Below the pieces are notes generated by a model, which was given only the letters and a program-made list of their open reading frames with translations, ran no database searches and was not told the DNA's origin. Below, piece after piece: positions 32,829 to 44,200 of a stretch of DNA of 64,000 nt. A program made the position numbers and the translations under genes. The stretch comes from Escarpia spicata (Eukaryota > Annelida > Polychaeta > Sabellida > Siboglinidae), in NCBI GenBank assembly GCA_963995525.1, contig OZ023209.1:31663135-31727134 (forward strand), given 5' to 3'. The stretch's first letter is position 1. Each line of letters starts with the position of its first letter.

Positions 32829-33478
32829 TCAATAACATAGTCGACGGTTGGGCAATTGTTCGTGCGTGCCTGGGGAGAGAAGGACTAGTGCCTCAATTCG
32901 CAGTGTTTTCATTGTCGAACGAATTGTCATCAGCATGTGGTCAACCTTCGAAAACTCACGTTCGGTTTGTGCAGTTGAGATCGGCAATATGGCCATGATC
33001 TGGAGCAAGATGCTGATGTTTGGGAAGAAGATGCAGACACGGTGTAATTGAAGTAATTGCGGTGTTTGGCCGTTTCGATACATCAGTGTTGATCAGTTTC
33101 ATGCATCACAACTTAAATTCGCCCTTGATGACAGCAGACGAATCTGGAAGCTAGGAGCGAGGAGTACTTCAAAATGGCGCTGGACAGTGATTGCCAATGA
33201 TAAGACGTTTCTTTCTTCAGAATGACCGGAATAAGCACGCTGAGATGGCAGGCACGCTTCTTCTGTTCTCCGAATTGTAGATCGAGGCCAGATGTGATCC
33301 TGTTGACAACGGGATAGTAGATATTTACACGGAAGTAATCTTCAAATTGTCCGAGCCAACCGAAGCGCAACGGTAGATGGATTTCTTCACCATCCAGGGT
33401 GCATGAAGTTCGACGCCAACACTTCTGGAAAGTTCCTCTGTCTGCATGAAGAGATCGTGGAATACTATATCTCAATAA
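32829..33478 (-). pseudogene. hAT-type transposase remnant (dimerisation domain)
   Basis: Two minus-strand frames carry the C-terminal part of a hAT transposase of the ZMYM/KRBA2-like kind. 33475-33113 reads DYFRVNIYYPVVNRITSGLD and QFGEQKKRACHLSVLIP. 33083-32829 reads ILPISTAQTEREFSKVDHML and STMKTLRIEALVLLS, the hAT dimerisation motif. The frames are interrupted between them and no terminal inverted repeats are visible. A dead DNA transposon fragment. Confidence 0.75.
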
Positions 33479-34172
33479 GATAGTCCACTCGGCTCCTATC
33501 GACCGGCATTTGCGTGATCTAGCGAAAGTGGCGCCATCTACATATAATTATAATTTGTGTAGGCACGTTTAACTACACTTAAACCACAATTTCTGATATT
33601 TCAAAATACTACTTTATTGCAGACATGAATGCGATGGCGTGAAAATGTATATATTCCAAAACAATTGTTTAAATCGCACAATTTCTTTATAAAAACATTT
33701 CAAAAAGTCCTGGATGTGCTTATATGATAAATATTATTATATAATATGCAGCATGCATATTTATGCCAAAAAAACCAACTCAAGTGAAGTATAGACTGAA
33801 TTAGGCCAACGTAATGACATGCAATTGTATTAATCATTGCGAGTAATTGTGTAAACATTCATAATAAAGTGTCAAATAATCACTGCAAGCATGCCGGCAA
33901 CTGACTGCTAATTTCACAAAATAGGTACAAGTCGCAAATGTATTGAGTGCGACAACCCTTGATAACAATGTTATAACAATTAATTTAAAAAATACTACTG
34001 GCTAATAATGTTCAATTCACCATATGGCTGGGGATCACTTCGCCTGCAACATTATAACTACTATATAAGTACATCAACTTATTTCCGCCCTAAAAACCCT
34101 GCATACACCATTCATTTGAGGAAAAATCCTACTGGCAAAACCTCGTTAACTGTACATGGAAAAGGGTCATAC

Positions 34173-34404
34173 CTTTAGCCATTCTATTAAACCTGCAATA
34201 TCAGTTCGATTGTTATCCTCCTCGCTTTTCTGACTAATTTCCCGAAAAAGCAAAGCTATCAAGTATCCCCTATAATATCCTAGTTCGTTGGTGCACTTGT
34301 GCTACTTCGTTTTGTTGAAATTAATAAACAAACTGCGAACTATTTCGAATTTGGTCTCGAGTCGAACGAGTCGAAACTAGCAACACTTACTTGAAGATCG
34401 ACAT
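34173..34404 (-). CDS. possible 5' end of a small divergent gene, unrecognised
   Basis: A candidate first exon (34404-34391, MSIFK) ends at a perfect GTAAGT. A second exon (34269-34173) follows an AG acceptor, restores frame and ends at GTATGA. The reading is KGYLIALLFREISQKSEE and DIAGLIEWLK, which looks like an amphipathic coding sequence. I cannot name the family. The acceptor lacks a pyrimidine tract and no further exon was found to the left. It would diverge from the gene starting at 34674, sharing about 270 bp of promoter. Confidence 0.3.
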
Positions 34405-34673
34405 GCACCTGGAAGTGGAAACTTCATATAATAGTATCGTGTTCGCGAATTTGGGCGAGACTGACCTCTGACCCTCAAGATTGATGCCTCGATCAAGCCG
34501 TTTTTGTTGATATTCTACGTTCGCAAGTGTTTATACAACACGTTCTTATTTTATGGCATTTACGCCGGCGATGGGACATCCCCGGACATATGCCACCGAC
34601 GCAGCGAAAAAGGGCCAAATTACGCAGACAATGACAATATTCGCGCCAGACGGTTTATTTGAGAAAAACTAGT

Positions 34674-35327
34674 ATGGATTTATGGAACGACACAAGACAA
34701 CTGACAAGTCACAAAAGAAACAGCTGGAGTAAGACTAGTATAAGAACAGACGCGGCGTTCGCAAAACTTCTTCTAGACAGGTTAGTAAATTCAGAGTAGT
34801 GAGCCTCAGCCACGCATATTTATTCGTATGAATATAATATTACGTTGCTTATTATGTTCAGAAAACCACCACCCCTCAATACTGTGAAAATGTCCATCAC
34901 AATAAGAATAACATGTATCGATCAGAGAATTACCGTTACTATACAAATAATTGCAGCCCATGTTTTGTTAAGATACAAATCCTTTTGTACATGTAAATTA
35001 TAGAAGTTCTGTTTTTAGTTTGGTCTTTCAAGAAAAAAAACACATCTAAAACACTACAATTTATCAATAACATGCATTTTGTAATTTGTACTTCTACATT
35101 TATACTTTCTGTAGAAAAATTTAAATCTATTTTCTGTTTCATTTAATTAACTTCATCTTACTTTGCAACAGTTGCGTGATTCAATTCAAAAACAGTCAAG
35201 GTTGACAGCTAAGTTTCTGTCAGGACAGTTTACAAATTGTTTGCACGTTGATGACACTGAAGCCACAGAGGCTTCGCTTCATGGAACATACTTTCCCAGT
35301 CAGAAACCTCTAGTTAATAACCAGTAG
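34674..35327 (+). CDS. possible small two-exon gene, unrecognised
   Basis: ATG at 34674 opens MDLWNDTRQLTSHKRNSWSK and SIRTDAAFAKLLLDR. Exon 1 ends at 34784 (TTA/GTAAAT, phase 0) or 34780 (CAG/GTTAGT, phase 2). A segment at 35172-35327 after TTTGCAACAG is open in phase 0 and reads LRDSIQKQSRLTAKFLSGQF to PSQKPLVNNQ stop, giving 88 residues if joined to the 34784 donor. The stronger donor does not fit this frame. No family recognised. Confidence 0.33.
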
Positions 35328-36103
35328 TTGAAAGGCCATTATCATTTTTGTTTGTTAAATCAAGCCAGGAAATCCATAATAAAATGCCTTTGTTGCTCTC
35401 ATAAGAGACATGACTAACTGCTGGAATCTTCTTCTAAAGACTTACAGTGGTAATCCACCCTCTGAGTAAACAGTAGAACTTTGTGGACACTGCCAAGGGT
35501 TCAACCACTACCAGCCAAATGTCCTCCGCATTAATTAGCAGTGTTAGGTGAATGACACATTGAGATCACAACTAAGGCATGTGCATTTTGCATGGTTTAC
35601 TATTGAATTCCTCAAGCTTTGCTTTGTTGAACTATCAGTGAAAAATGGCAAAACTTTTTATTTATAATTTTTTTTCAAATAAAATTACTTTGTGACTTTA
35701 TTTCCTGTAACCTTCTTTCCAGCCCATCTATGTTCTACCTGTACTTAGTTAATAAGTTGACACTTTTAAATTGTCCATTTGTTTGTTATGTACTACACTT
35801 TTACTATATATATATATACAATAATAACTTTGCCACTCTCATATCATTGTAATTTTTTTCACAACTGGGCAAATGAACTTTTCACACTTAGCATGAGCAA
35901 ATGACCATTGGGCAAAAGACAGTGCAACATATTTTTACCTGTTAATGAAATTAAAAAGTTTACAAGTTACATACCACACACACACCTATATAATATGATA
36001 TACTATTATATATATTAACAGGTATTAGTGCTGTAAAACCATGATCATTTTCACAAATAATCTTGACTCATTCCATATTCCAATTCATGAGTTTGTTTGA
36101 CAG

Positions 36104-36262
36104 CTTCAACACAAAGGTGTGAACTACCTCAACACCACTGCAGCCATCACATATGACAAGACCTGTGGTGGCTCTAATGAGCATCAGTGGTCGTAGCAAA
36201 GGCAGCTCAGGTGTCCAGTCACTTCCTGAGGCTGGATGCAGCTCGGGACAGTTAGAACAAAC
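36104..36262 (+). other. exon-like segment with good splice borders
   Basis: TTTGTTTGACAG precedes and GTAAGT follows this 159-base segment, which is more GC-rich than its surroundings. On the plus strand one frame gives LQHKGVNYLNTTAAITYDKT before a stop. The minus strand is fully open here (VCSNCPELHPASGSDWTPEL). No family is recognised; it may be a non-coding RNA exon. Confidence 0.25.
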
Positions 36263-37464
36263 GTAAGTATTAATTGATGCTGCTATGCAAACGTGATATA
36301 TATATATATAAATCATAGCATAATAATTGGAAGATATGCAAACATATGTGATTGGTTTTAACAATTATGTTTTATTCTGACCAATGTTATGTGGGTACAT
36401 CATCTTTGGTTGATAGGGCTTTTTTCAATTTTTTTACATTGTACTTTTCATTTGCAGTTCACTTTTGGAACTTAATGTTCTATTTATTTAATTTGGAATA
36501 TTTCTGTTACAAACATAAATTTGTATATTATATATAACCAAGCCTCAGTGAGGATTGTACTTTCATAGTAATCATGCCTATGCAGTGGCAAAAATGTTTC
36601 AATAGCAACTTCCCCCCTCCCCCCATCTTTCGATATCACCACTCCAGCCGAGCAGCTGAAGTTATAGTTATGGCGGCTTGGTAGCGACAAAATTTAGACT
36701 ACACCATTTGGTTCAGCCGCCAGTGGAGGTTTTTGTGCCCCCCAGGCTCGATTTCTGGATCCACCCCGTATGTGATAGTTTTGTTTGTCTGCATGAGGAT
36801 TTTGCAGTAATGGGTGTCCTCGTTAAATTGCATATTGTTGTTAGAAATGCATGTGAATTAAAGTAAAGACAATGTAAATTAAAAACATTTTATTGAAACT
36901 ATTTGATGAGATCATGACTACAAAATTATGAAAAGCACAAATCAACTACAGGTACAATCATTGCACTTGATGTGTATAATGTAATAATTTTTATAACACA
37001 TACACATAAAATGCAAAGCAACAATAGAAACAAAAATTAGGAAGAGGTTGAAAAAATGTCAGGTACATATAACAAAACAAAGTTACTTTTATCACAATTC
37101 CTTGTCACACAAAAAAAAACACTAGTACATGTGATATCAAATGCTAGTTGCATGTTTACAACTCACAAAATTAGTGACTAAACAATTATGTGTATTTAAC
37201 AAATTTTTATATTTAATGCCCATAAAATGGAAACCAACGAGAAACAATTATTTAGGAAGATGTTTAGTTGAACAAATTTAATATGTACATATCAAATAAA
37301 ATAACTGTAATTATTATGATTTTTTGTTAAAAAAACATCAATAGGATATAAAATTCAAAAATGTTGTAATTTATGCAATGCTTGGTATGTTTACAACTCG
37401 CAAAAAATAGTGACTAGACTAGACAGGGTCATCGCCATGTGACTGAGAATTACACGTACAATCG

Positions 37465-37690
37465 CTACATGCTACATTGCTCCAGTTTACTCAGCTGTAT
37501 GAAGAGTACCGGCTACAGACGGTGGATATTTTGTATGAATAATCTTCACATATTAATTTCAGTGTGGCTGAATTCTTCCCACATAAGTCAAGATGGTGTT
37601 TTCGATTTAACAGGTCTGCCAGGGAGTAAAGTTTAAAGCACTTTGAGTAATCCTGAGGACTGTATACTACACCATATCAGAATTAAACTT
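37465..37690 (+). mobile_element. SINE copy, headless
   Basis: Matches the body and tail of the SINE at 2455-2766: CAGCTGTATGAA, ACAGGTCTGCCAGGGAGTAA, GGACTGTATACTACACCATA. The tRNA-like head is missing or unrecognisable. Confidence 0.65.
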
Positions 37691-40600
37691 ACTCAAGTGT
37701 TGTTTAATTATCATGCAAAATTAAAATTAATGTAAATTATTTGTGAAAATATAAAAGTGATAAAAAAGAAAAATTTGGAAAAATGATACACGGCATGAAA
37801 AATATATAACAGTCCTCGTGATACATGGCGAATTTAAACAAGTAAAATGCTGCTGTCAGTGTATCAACAGATTGTTGTTGAAAAATGTGAAAAGGCTTTT
37901 AATACCATTACTTCCTCACAAACTTGTGCCTGGTGTATGTTGCAAGAACTCAGCTGGCTGCCACTGACTATCAGCAACACAAAGACAATGAAACACTACC
38001 ACTGTAACACTTCTGGATAACTAATGTATTTTTTCATGGACACTGCTAAAAGTTATAGTTGAATTGAATACAAATACCTTGTATTATTGACTTTTGATAA
38101 ATGTGTCGTCACATATAAAAATATCATACATGTCTGAGCCATCCTAATTGTCACTTTGTCTCCAGTATAGGTAGATGCAGACGTACAGCAACAAGTCAGG
38201 AAGCTGGTATGCAGTACCATCAAAGACAGCAAAAACATACAGTGTTGTCATCAATATCTAAACCGATGCAGTTCACCGAAGAGTGCTCGACACTGAACCT
38301 GTCTGACAGCATCGAAAGTAGTTGCCATATCTGCAGACCCTGGCACCCACCATTCCATCACCAACTGCAGAGCTAGTCAAGCGTCACCACATTCTTATGT
38401 TGAGCAACCTGCAGTCTACATTGGTTTCCAATCGGTCAAGCTAATTGACTGACCTGGAAGCCAGTGTACACCCCATCAGCACTGGGGAATCTGTCACAGA
38501 TTCAGCACGACACAATTGGGATCACTCAGTGGACATTCATATGACAAACTGTTATTATGCAGCATGTTGCATGGCTGTAGAATCTTGTCCAAGATCCTGG
38601 ACAAATACAGCTGCCCAGTATGCCATATTAACTTGGAGAGCTAGTGGTACTAAGCACACTAGTTCAATCTCCTGTAAAAAAACATATTCAGTAAACAAAA
38701 ACAGGCATCATAGTAGTGTTGGGAGTAAATAATTATGATGTGTTAATTGTCATAATCGGTATATAATAATGTTTCATGTATGACCTGCAGCATTTCACAA
38801 GAAAAAAGGTTCTACTACAGTTGCATCTATACATGTTGATATCTTAGGAACAGACAGTGTTTACCAGGGTTGTTCCGGGGAAGGGTGGCTTGATACAGCA
38901 TGCAGACATTAGTGGAATATGCAATTTTTCAAAACGGTGAACAATTTTAAAGAGTTCTTTACTAGGTGTTCATTGTCATTACATGAATTTAAAAGTGTTC
39001 AATTTCATTACAGTGACGCCTGATCTTAGTCAATATTATGGACTGATTTGAATTCTGCTAATCAGTAAAGCATCAGTAAAGTGCATTTATATTTTTAGTT
39101 TTGTTTTGAATATACAAATTCATGTCAGTGTCTGCCATGTGTAACTACTATACATATTCATGTTTGACATTTTAAGCCTGAGGTTGAATGGTCAAGGCGA
39201 ATGTTGGAAATGACAGAATGAGGTGTTATTGTGATGCTAACAATATATTTTCCTCGTCAAGTATTCAAAGGTTCATAATATGTATGTCTACCTTCTTCAA
39301 GAATGACTAATTTATTTTATAAACTTATTTCAGAGTCATCGCCATATGCTAAATACTGTTTAAAGGTGTATTAATATGTCTGTGTTGATACACTTGTGGG
39401 TATAAAATAAAAGTGCAGTCAAGACAATCTACTTTTCTATGCCCAAGATGTTATTAAAATGTGTATGAAAACAAATGTGGTATATTTAAATGTGCACATT
39501 AAAATTTGTTGATAACTTATACGTGTTTTGTTTGTTATAAATTTGAAATTACCTGGATTGATCAAATGTGGGCCTGCCGCAGACTATGTATTATCCCTGT
39601 GTCTGCCTGGCCCGGGTGACTGCCTCTAGCCCCTCCTCTCATTCTCATTCATGGTCTGCAGTGTGGTCTCTAGCAATATCACAATTCAAGTTACATATAT
39701 TATTATGTATTCATATATTGCTGTGGTGAGAATATATAAATATATTGGTAAATACATAAGAATAGCCGGCATATGTCAGTTGAAAGGTATCACAGGATAC
39801 CAATTAATGCATTACATACACTATAGCCACAATGGAGACAAGTGTGTGCATTTTCTTGTCTAATCCTTATATATGGTGTACTCTAGGTGTATTGATATTT
39901 TATGTATTTACACGTTTACATTTTTATATTGAATAAAATCATCACCATCATGCTTGTCATATAAAAATCTAAATTATTTTGCATAAAATACAATGCAAAT
40001 CAACAATATTCTGCAGTAATAGTATCAACAATATGAGTCACAAAAAATGTTTTAATAATTACGATCACCAACATAATACTCCCGTGTTTGACGTTCTGTT
40101 GCACGAAATTACGGATGCTCCCTGACTACGTTACTCGCACGAACAGCAGGGCCCTGCTGCCAAAGCAATGTTACTTGTCATTTCGCACCCTCACGTCATC
40201 TACTCTCAATATGTATTGTCGGAATAACAGCTTATTAACGACATCCTCTGTAACCAAATACAATACATATGAAATATTATGCTCGTTGTCACTCTCTGAC
40301 TGAATCTCTGGATGATATGGTGACTGTCTTAGTCTTGACTTAGACTGTTGTTGTAGACGTTCGCAAGTTGCAATTCTCGTTGAATTAATACACGGCTACG
40401 CGTTCTTGTTGCTAACTGCGATAGTGTAATACGTACCTTCGTACAACCACTTTGGAATTATAATCTTCATCTTGATACGTTAAAGCACGTGTGTGTTGTT
40501 ATTGTTTTCGAATGCCTGAGATGCCGATCTCGCGTAAAGCACGTGACCGAAGTGGCGCAGTAGGCAGACAGCGCAATTGGCTTTTGCCAGCGATACCCGC

Positions 40601-41194
40601 TGTAACGACAAATCTTTTTTTGATGATTAAAAAACAAGTACGCATTTTTGTTTATTAAGCCGACTGTGCACACTAGTTAAACTATTCACACATTACACAT
40701 CTGGACATAAAAGAACCGGATTGGCGATGGGCAAGCGAAGTGATTGAGCACCTTTAAATATATTCATATATCTTCATTGACCAGGTCTGACCATATCACG
40801 CACCAAAACAATATGGACATGGTTCAAAATTATCAACCTGGCTTAACCATATCATGCGCCCAACAAACACAATATTCCCCACTGCCCTCACTGGGGGGGG
40901 GGGGGCGACGGGGTCGGTCGCCACCCTCCCCCTCTAATTATAAATATGCCGGTGTGTGAAGTTCTCAATTCTAATTGCATGCAACTGTGTTTAGTGTCTA
41001 GGAAATGTGGCTAAAATACACACATGTCTAAGAAATGTGACGAAAATACGAACGCTCGTTTTTCATTGAAACAGTTATGGTACGCAAGTGCACATTGAAA
41101 TATAGTATATTGTAAGCAACAGTGGCGTTATTGTCGAGGATTTTTTTTTTTTCTGCCACCTAGCGAATGTGGTATTTGTTCCGTCAGGTTCAGT

Positions 41195-41210
41195 CCACCA
41201 GATGGCGACT
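41195..41210 (+). promoter_or_regulatory. CTCF-type core in the CCDC43 leader
   Basis: CCACCAGATGGCGACT lies 20 bases before the CCDC43 start codon and fits the CTCF core. The start codon itself is within AAGATGGCTGC, a YY1-like initiator context often seen at metazoan 5' ends. Confidence 0.35.
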
Positions 41211-41229
41211 CTATCTCTTCGCTGTCAAG

Positions 41230-44200
41230 ATGGCTGCGCCCACAGTAGCTGGTTTTGACGGCTGGCTTTCAAAAAAGTTGCTTCAAATTAACCCAGATGT
41301 GGACTTGGAAGTTTTTGTTTCGTACATCAGAAGCATCGTCGAGTCTGAAGACAATGTCGAAGAGGCAACGGAAGCGTTGGATGGAATTCTCGGAGAGATT
41401 ATGGTATGCCACTCCGTGATTATCTTTAAAATTAGGACGTGGTTATTCTTCCGGCTGCCGTAACCCAGATTCAGGTGGCTATTCTTCCGTGAGTTCCGGT
41501 GCGCATGCGCGTATACCATTTACTAATCTGTCACATACTACGGCAGCCGTAACCGCAATTTGCAGCGCTAACATTCCGAGAGTGCCGTAATCGCAAGTGC
41601 TTGGGTTACAGTTCCGAGAGTGTTGGCTAAGTCTGGCTAAGCCTAAGGCTTTTAGGAGGGCTTAGGCTAAGTCTAAGGTTAAGGCTAAACTGCAAAGTAC
41701 CGCCATGGCTACGTGGCCAAGGCCCAAGCCCAAGGAAGACATATATATATACGGGATATAATAAGATAGGACTTTGAATAAGATATAATTATTTAAATAA
41801 GCAGACTTACTGTGCTGCGGCTCTTGTCACTTGTGCCTTTGCTTTCGGATTTGTGTACTTTCCCGCCGAAAACACAACTGTACTGGACAGAGTAGTACTT
41901 CAAATGTGGATTGGCTGTTGCGGCACTGTTCGGCATACGGTGCTTGGCACCGTTAATGGTCCTCGAATCACGCATATAGAGTTGTACAAAACTGTCATCT
42001 TGCACTCGTTTGAGTTTATCAGATAATTGGGAAAAGGAACAAAATTTGTCACCGACGTTAACAATAACACCCATGAAAGCTTTCCTGACTGCCATTTTGT
42101 GAAGACGCTGCGTCGAACCTGCGCATGCGCGGCTATGCTATGCTGGAGTAGGCTTACTGCGCATGCGCACCGGAACTCACGGAAGAATAGCCACCTGAAT
42201 CTGGGTTACAGCAGCCGGAAGAATAACCACTTCGTAAAAATTAACAACTAAATTAGTAACTTTAAGTTTAGTTTAAGTTTACTAAACTACTTAGTTATTT
42301 TATCAATAATTTATTGATATACCAAATGTTTTGATATTATTTTAAGTGTAATCTTGTACATACATTCCCTACCAGATGTAATAGTCAACATTACAGAGCC
42401 ACAGAAATTCAGACAAGCATTAATACACGACTAATAACCTAGCATGCGCACCCAACCCTGACCGTATGACTCCTAAGGAGTGTTGGCCAGTACTCAACCA
42501 AGACAAGACAAGACATATCTGGCTTAAACTATTAGCACCATCCGCCTTGTTGCCGGTTGGTACTCCCATCGCAAGTGTTGACGCCTAGGCTAGCCTAGGG
42601 CTAGGCTAGGACTAGGTAAGGTAGGGACAGGTGGTAGCCTTAGCCTTAGGGTCAGATCAAACTACTAATTTGGGGCCATTTAACTAATTTTAAGTAAAGA
42701 CTACCTTTTAAAAAATACAAGGCGTAACAACTAACATTGGTCGTTAGCTTAAAATCAACAGCTAAAAATGTCTACTGTTACAGTGCAATCTGGTCAACAT
42801 CCCCCATATATGTCTTGTCTCTAACCCACTCATCATGATTCATGGCTCATGCAGCCTTTGGCATTGCAATGCAGTGGTTCATACTAAATTCTAAAACACC
42901 ATTTACACCTGTCCACCAACACGGATCCAAGAGTGTTTAGAACTGCCCACTAGCTTACATTAACACAAATCTAAGAAGCAGCAAAACACTTTTAAAAGTC
43001 ATATATATATATACTAATAGTGGACAATATTTAGCCACCTATTAAAAAGTATAGTTTTTATTGGGGATATTGTAAGTATTAGTAGATGGACGGTTCTCCA
43101 CGTTTAGTCTGTCATACTAAATCCATAACCGTCTGCAAAAAACACCTGGACACAAGCATCAACTAATGTTCCCAATATCCTTTTTGTTATAAATATGGCC
43201 CAACTGGCACACAGTGTGACTGTTAAAGGTGTTTTTCATCAGTGTTATGCTTGTAAATTGTAGGCAGTCGTAAATGCTTGTGGGTGGCATTTAGTATGAC
43301 CTAGGAAAACAAGTATGCCACAAGTCGACTAACCTTTCTCAGCCATTACATGTAAAGTTACATGGCAAAGTATAAAGTTTTATTAAAAGTAGATGTTATC
43401 AATCATTAATTGTTGGAAAAATATATATATGACTGCTTAGTGCTATAAATCCGACATTTCATAAAGTTTGGACCACTTATTAATTCTGCACAGCCCTTTG
43501 ATGAATCCATCAGTGCCAAATCTGGTTATAATGTTGGTATTAAAGACAGCAACATTTTCCATGTACACTAGCCACTCCTCAATTAGCATCCATAGATGGG
43601 CGGTACCTTAAGTGTGCTTTGTGTGCTAGCCTACTTTTAAAAATAAAATAATAAATAAAAGTACTTATATAGCACCCGATCAATGAAAATTGCCCTCGGG
43701 CGCTTTATCGACATGCACACGTATATAATAGTATTTTACATAAAAAGAAATGCTAACTAAAAAATAAATATGTAAAAAATATAACATTACCTTAAATATA
43801 CAACAACAACAAATTTAAGACAGAGATCATTAAAAAAACTTAAATTAATAAGTATATCAATTTTTTCTCGGATGTCAAGCTTTAAAACACCCTAGAAAGA
43901 AACGAGTGTCACGCAAGTCACAAAAGTGGACTTATGGTTCCGTTATTAAGAAAGCTACTTATAGCTGGAGACATTTTATTACAGTAGTTGCATTCTAAGA
44001 CTAAATGTTTGTGCCAGGAGGGAGAGAACACGGCCAGTCACTGTGGGGACATCATCAGTAAATGGCAGGAACTGACACAGAAAGATACAGCGGAAGCAAG
44101 CGCCAAAGGTAAACCCTGTATATAACTACATTTATACTCATTGCTATACTTGTTGAACATTACTATGTGGCTGCCCAAACTTTTTCGAGCCTTGATTATC

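Larger units (their letters stand above)
35328..41229. other. long A/T-rich stretch without recognised genes
   Basis: About 5.9 kb with few open frames over 70 codons. It holds one exon-like segment (36104-36262), an inverted dispersed repeat (36605-36780), a SINE (37465-37690), a C/G-rich repeat edge near 40890-40930, and the CCDC43 promoter at its right end. Otherwise I see nothing. Confidence 0.55.
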
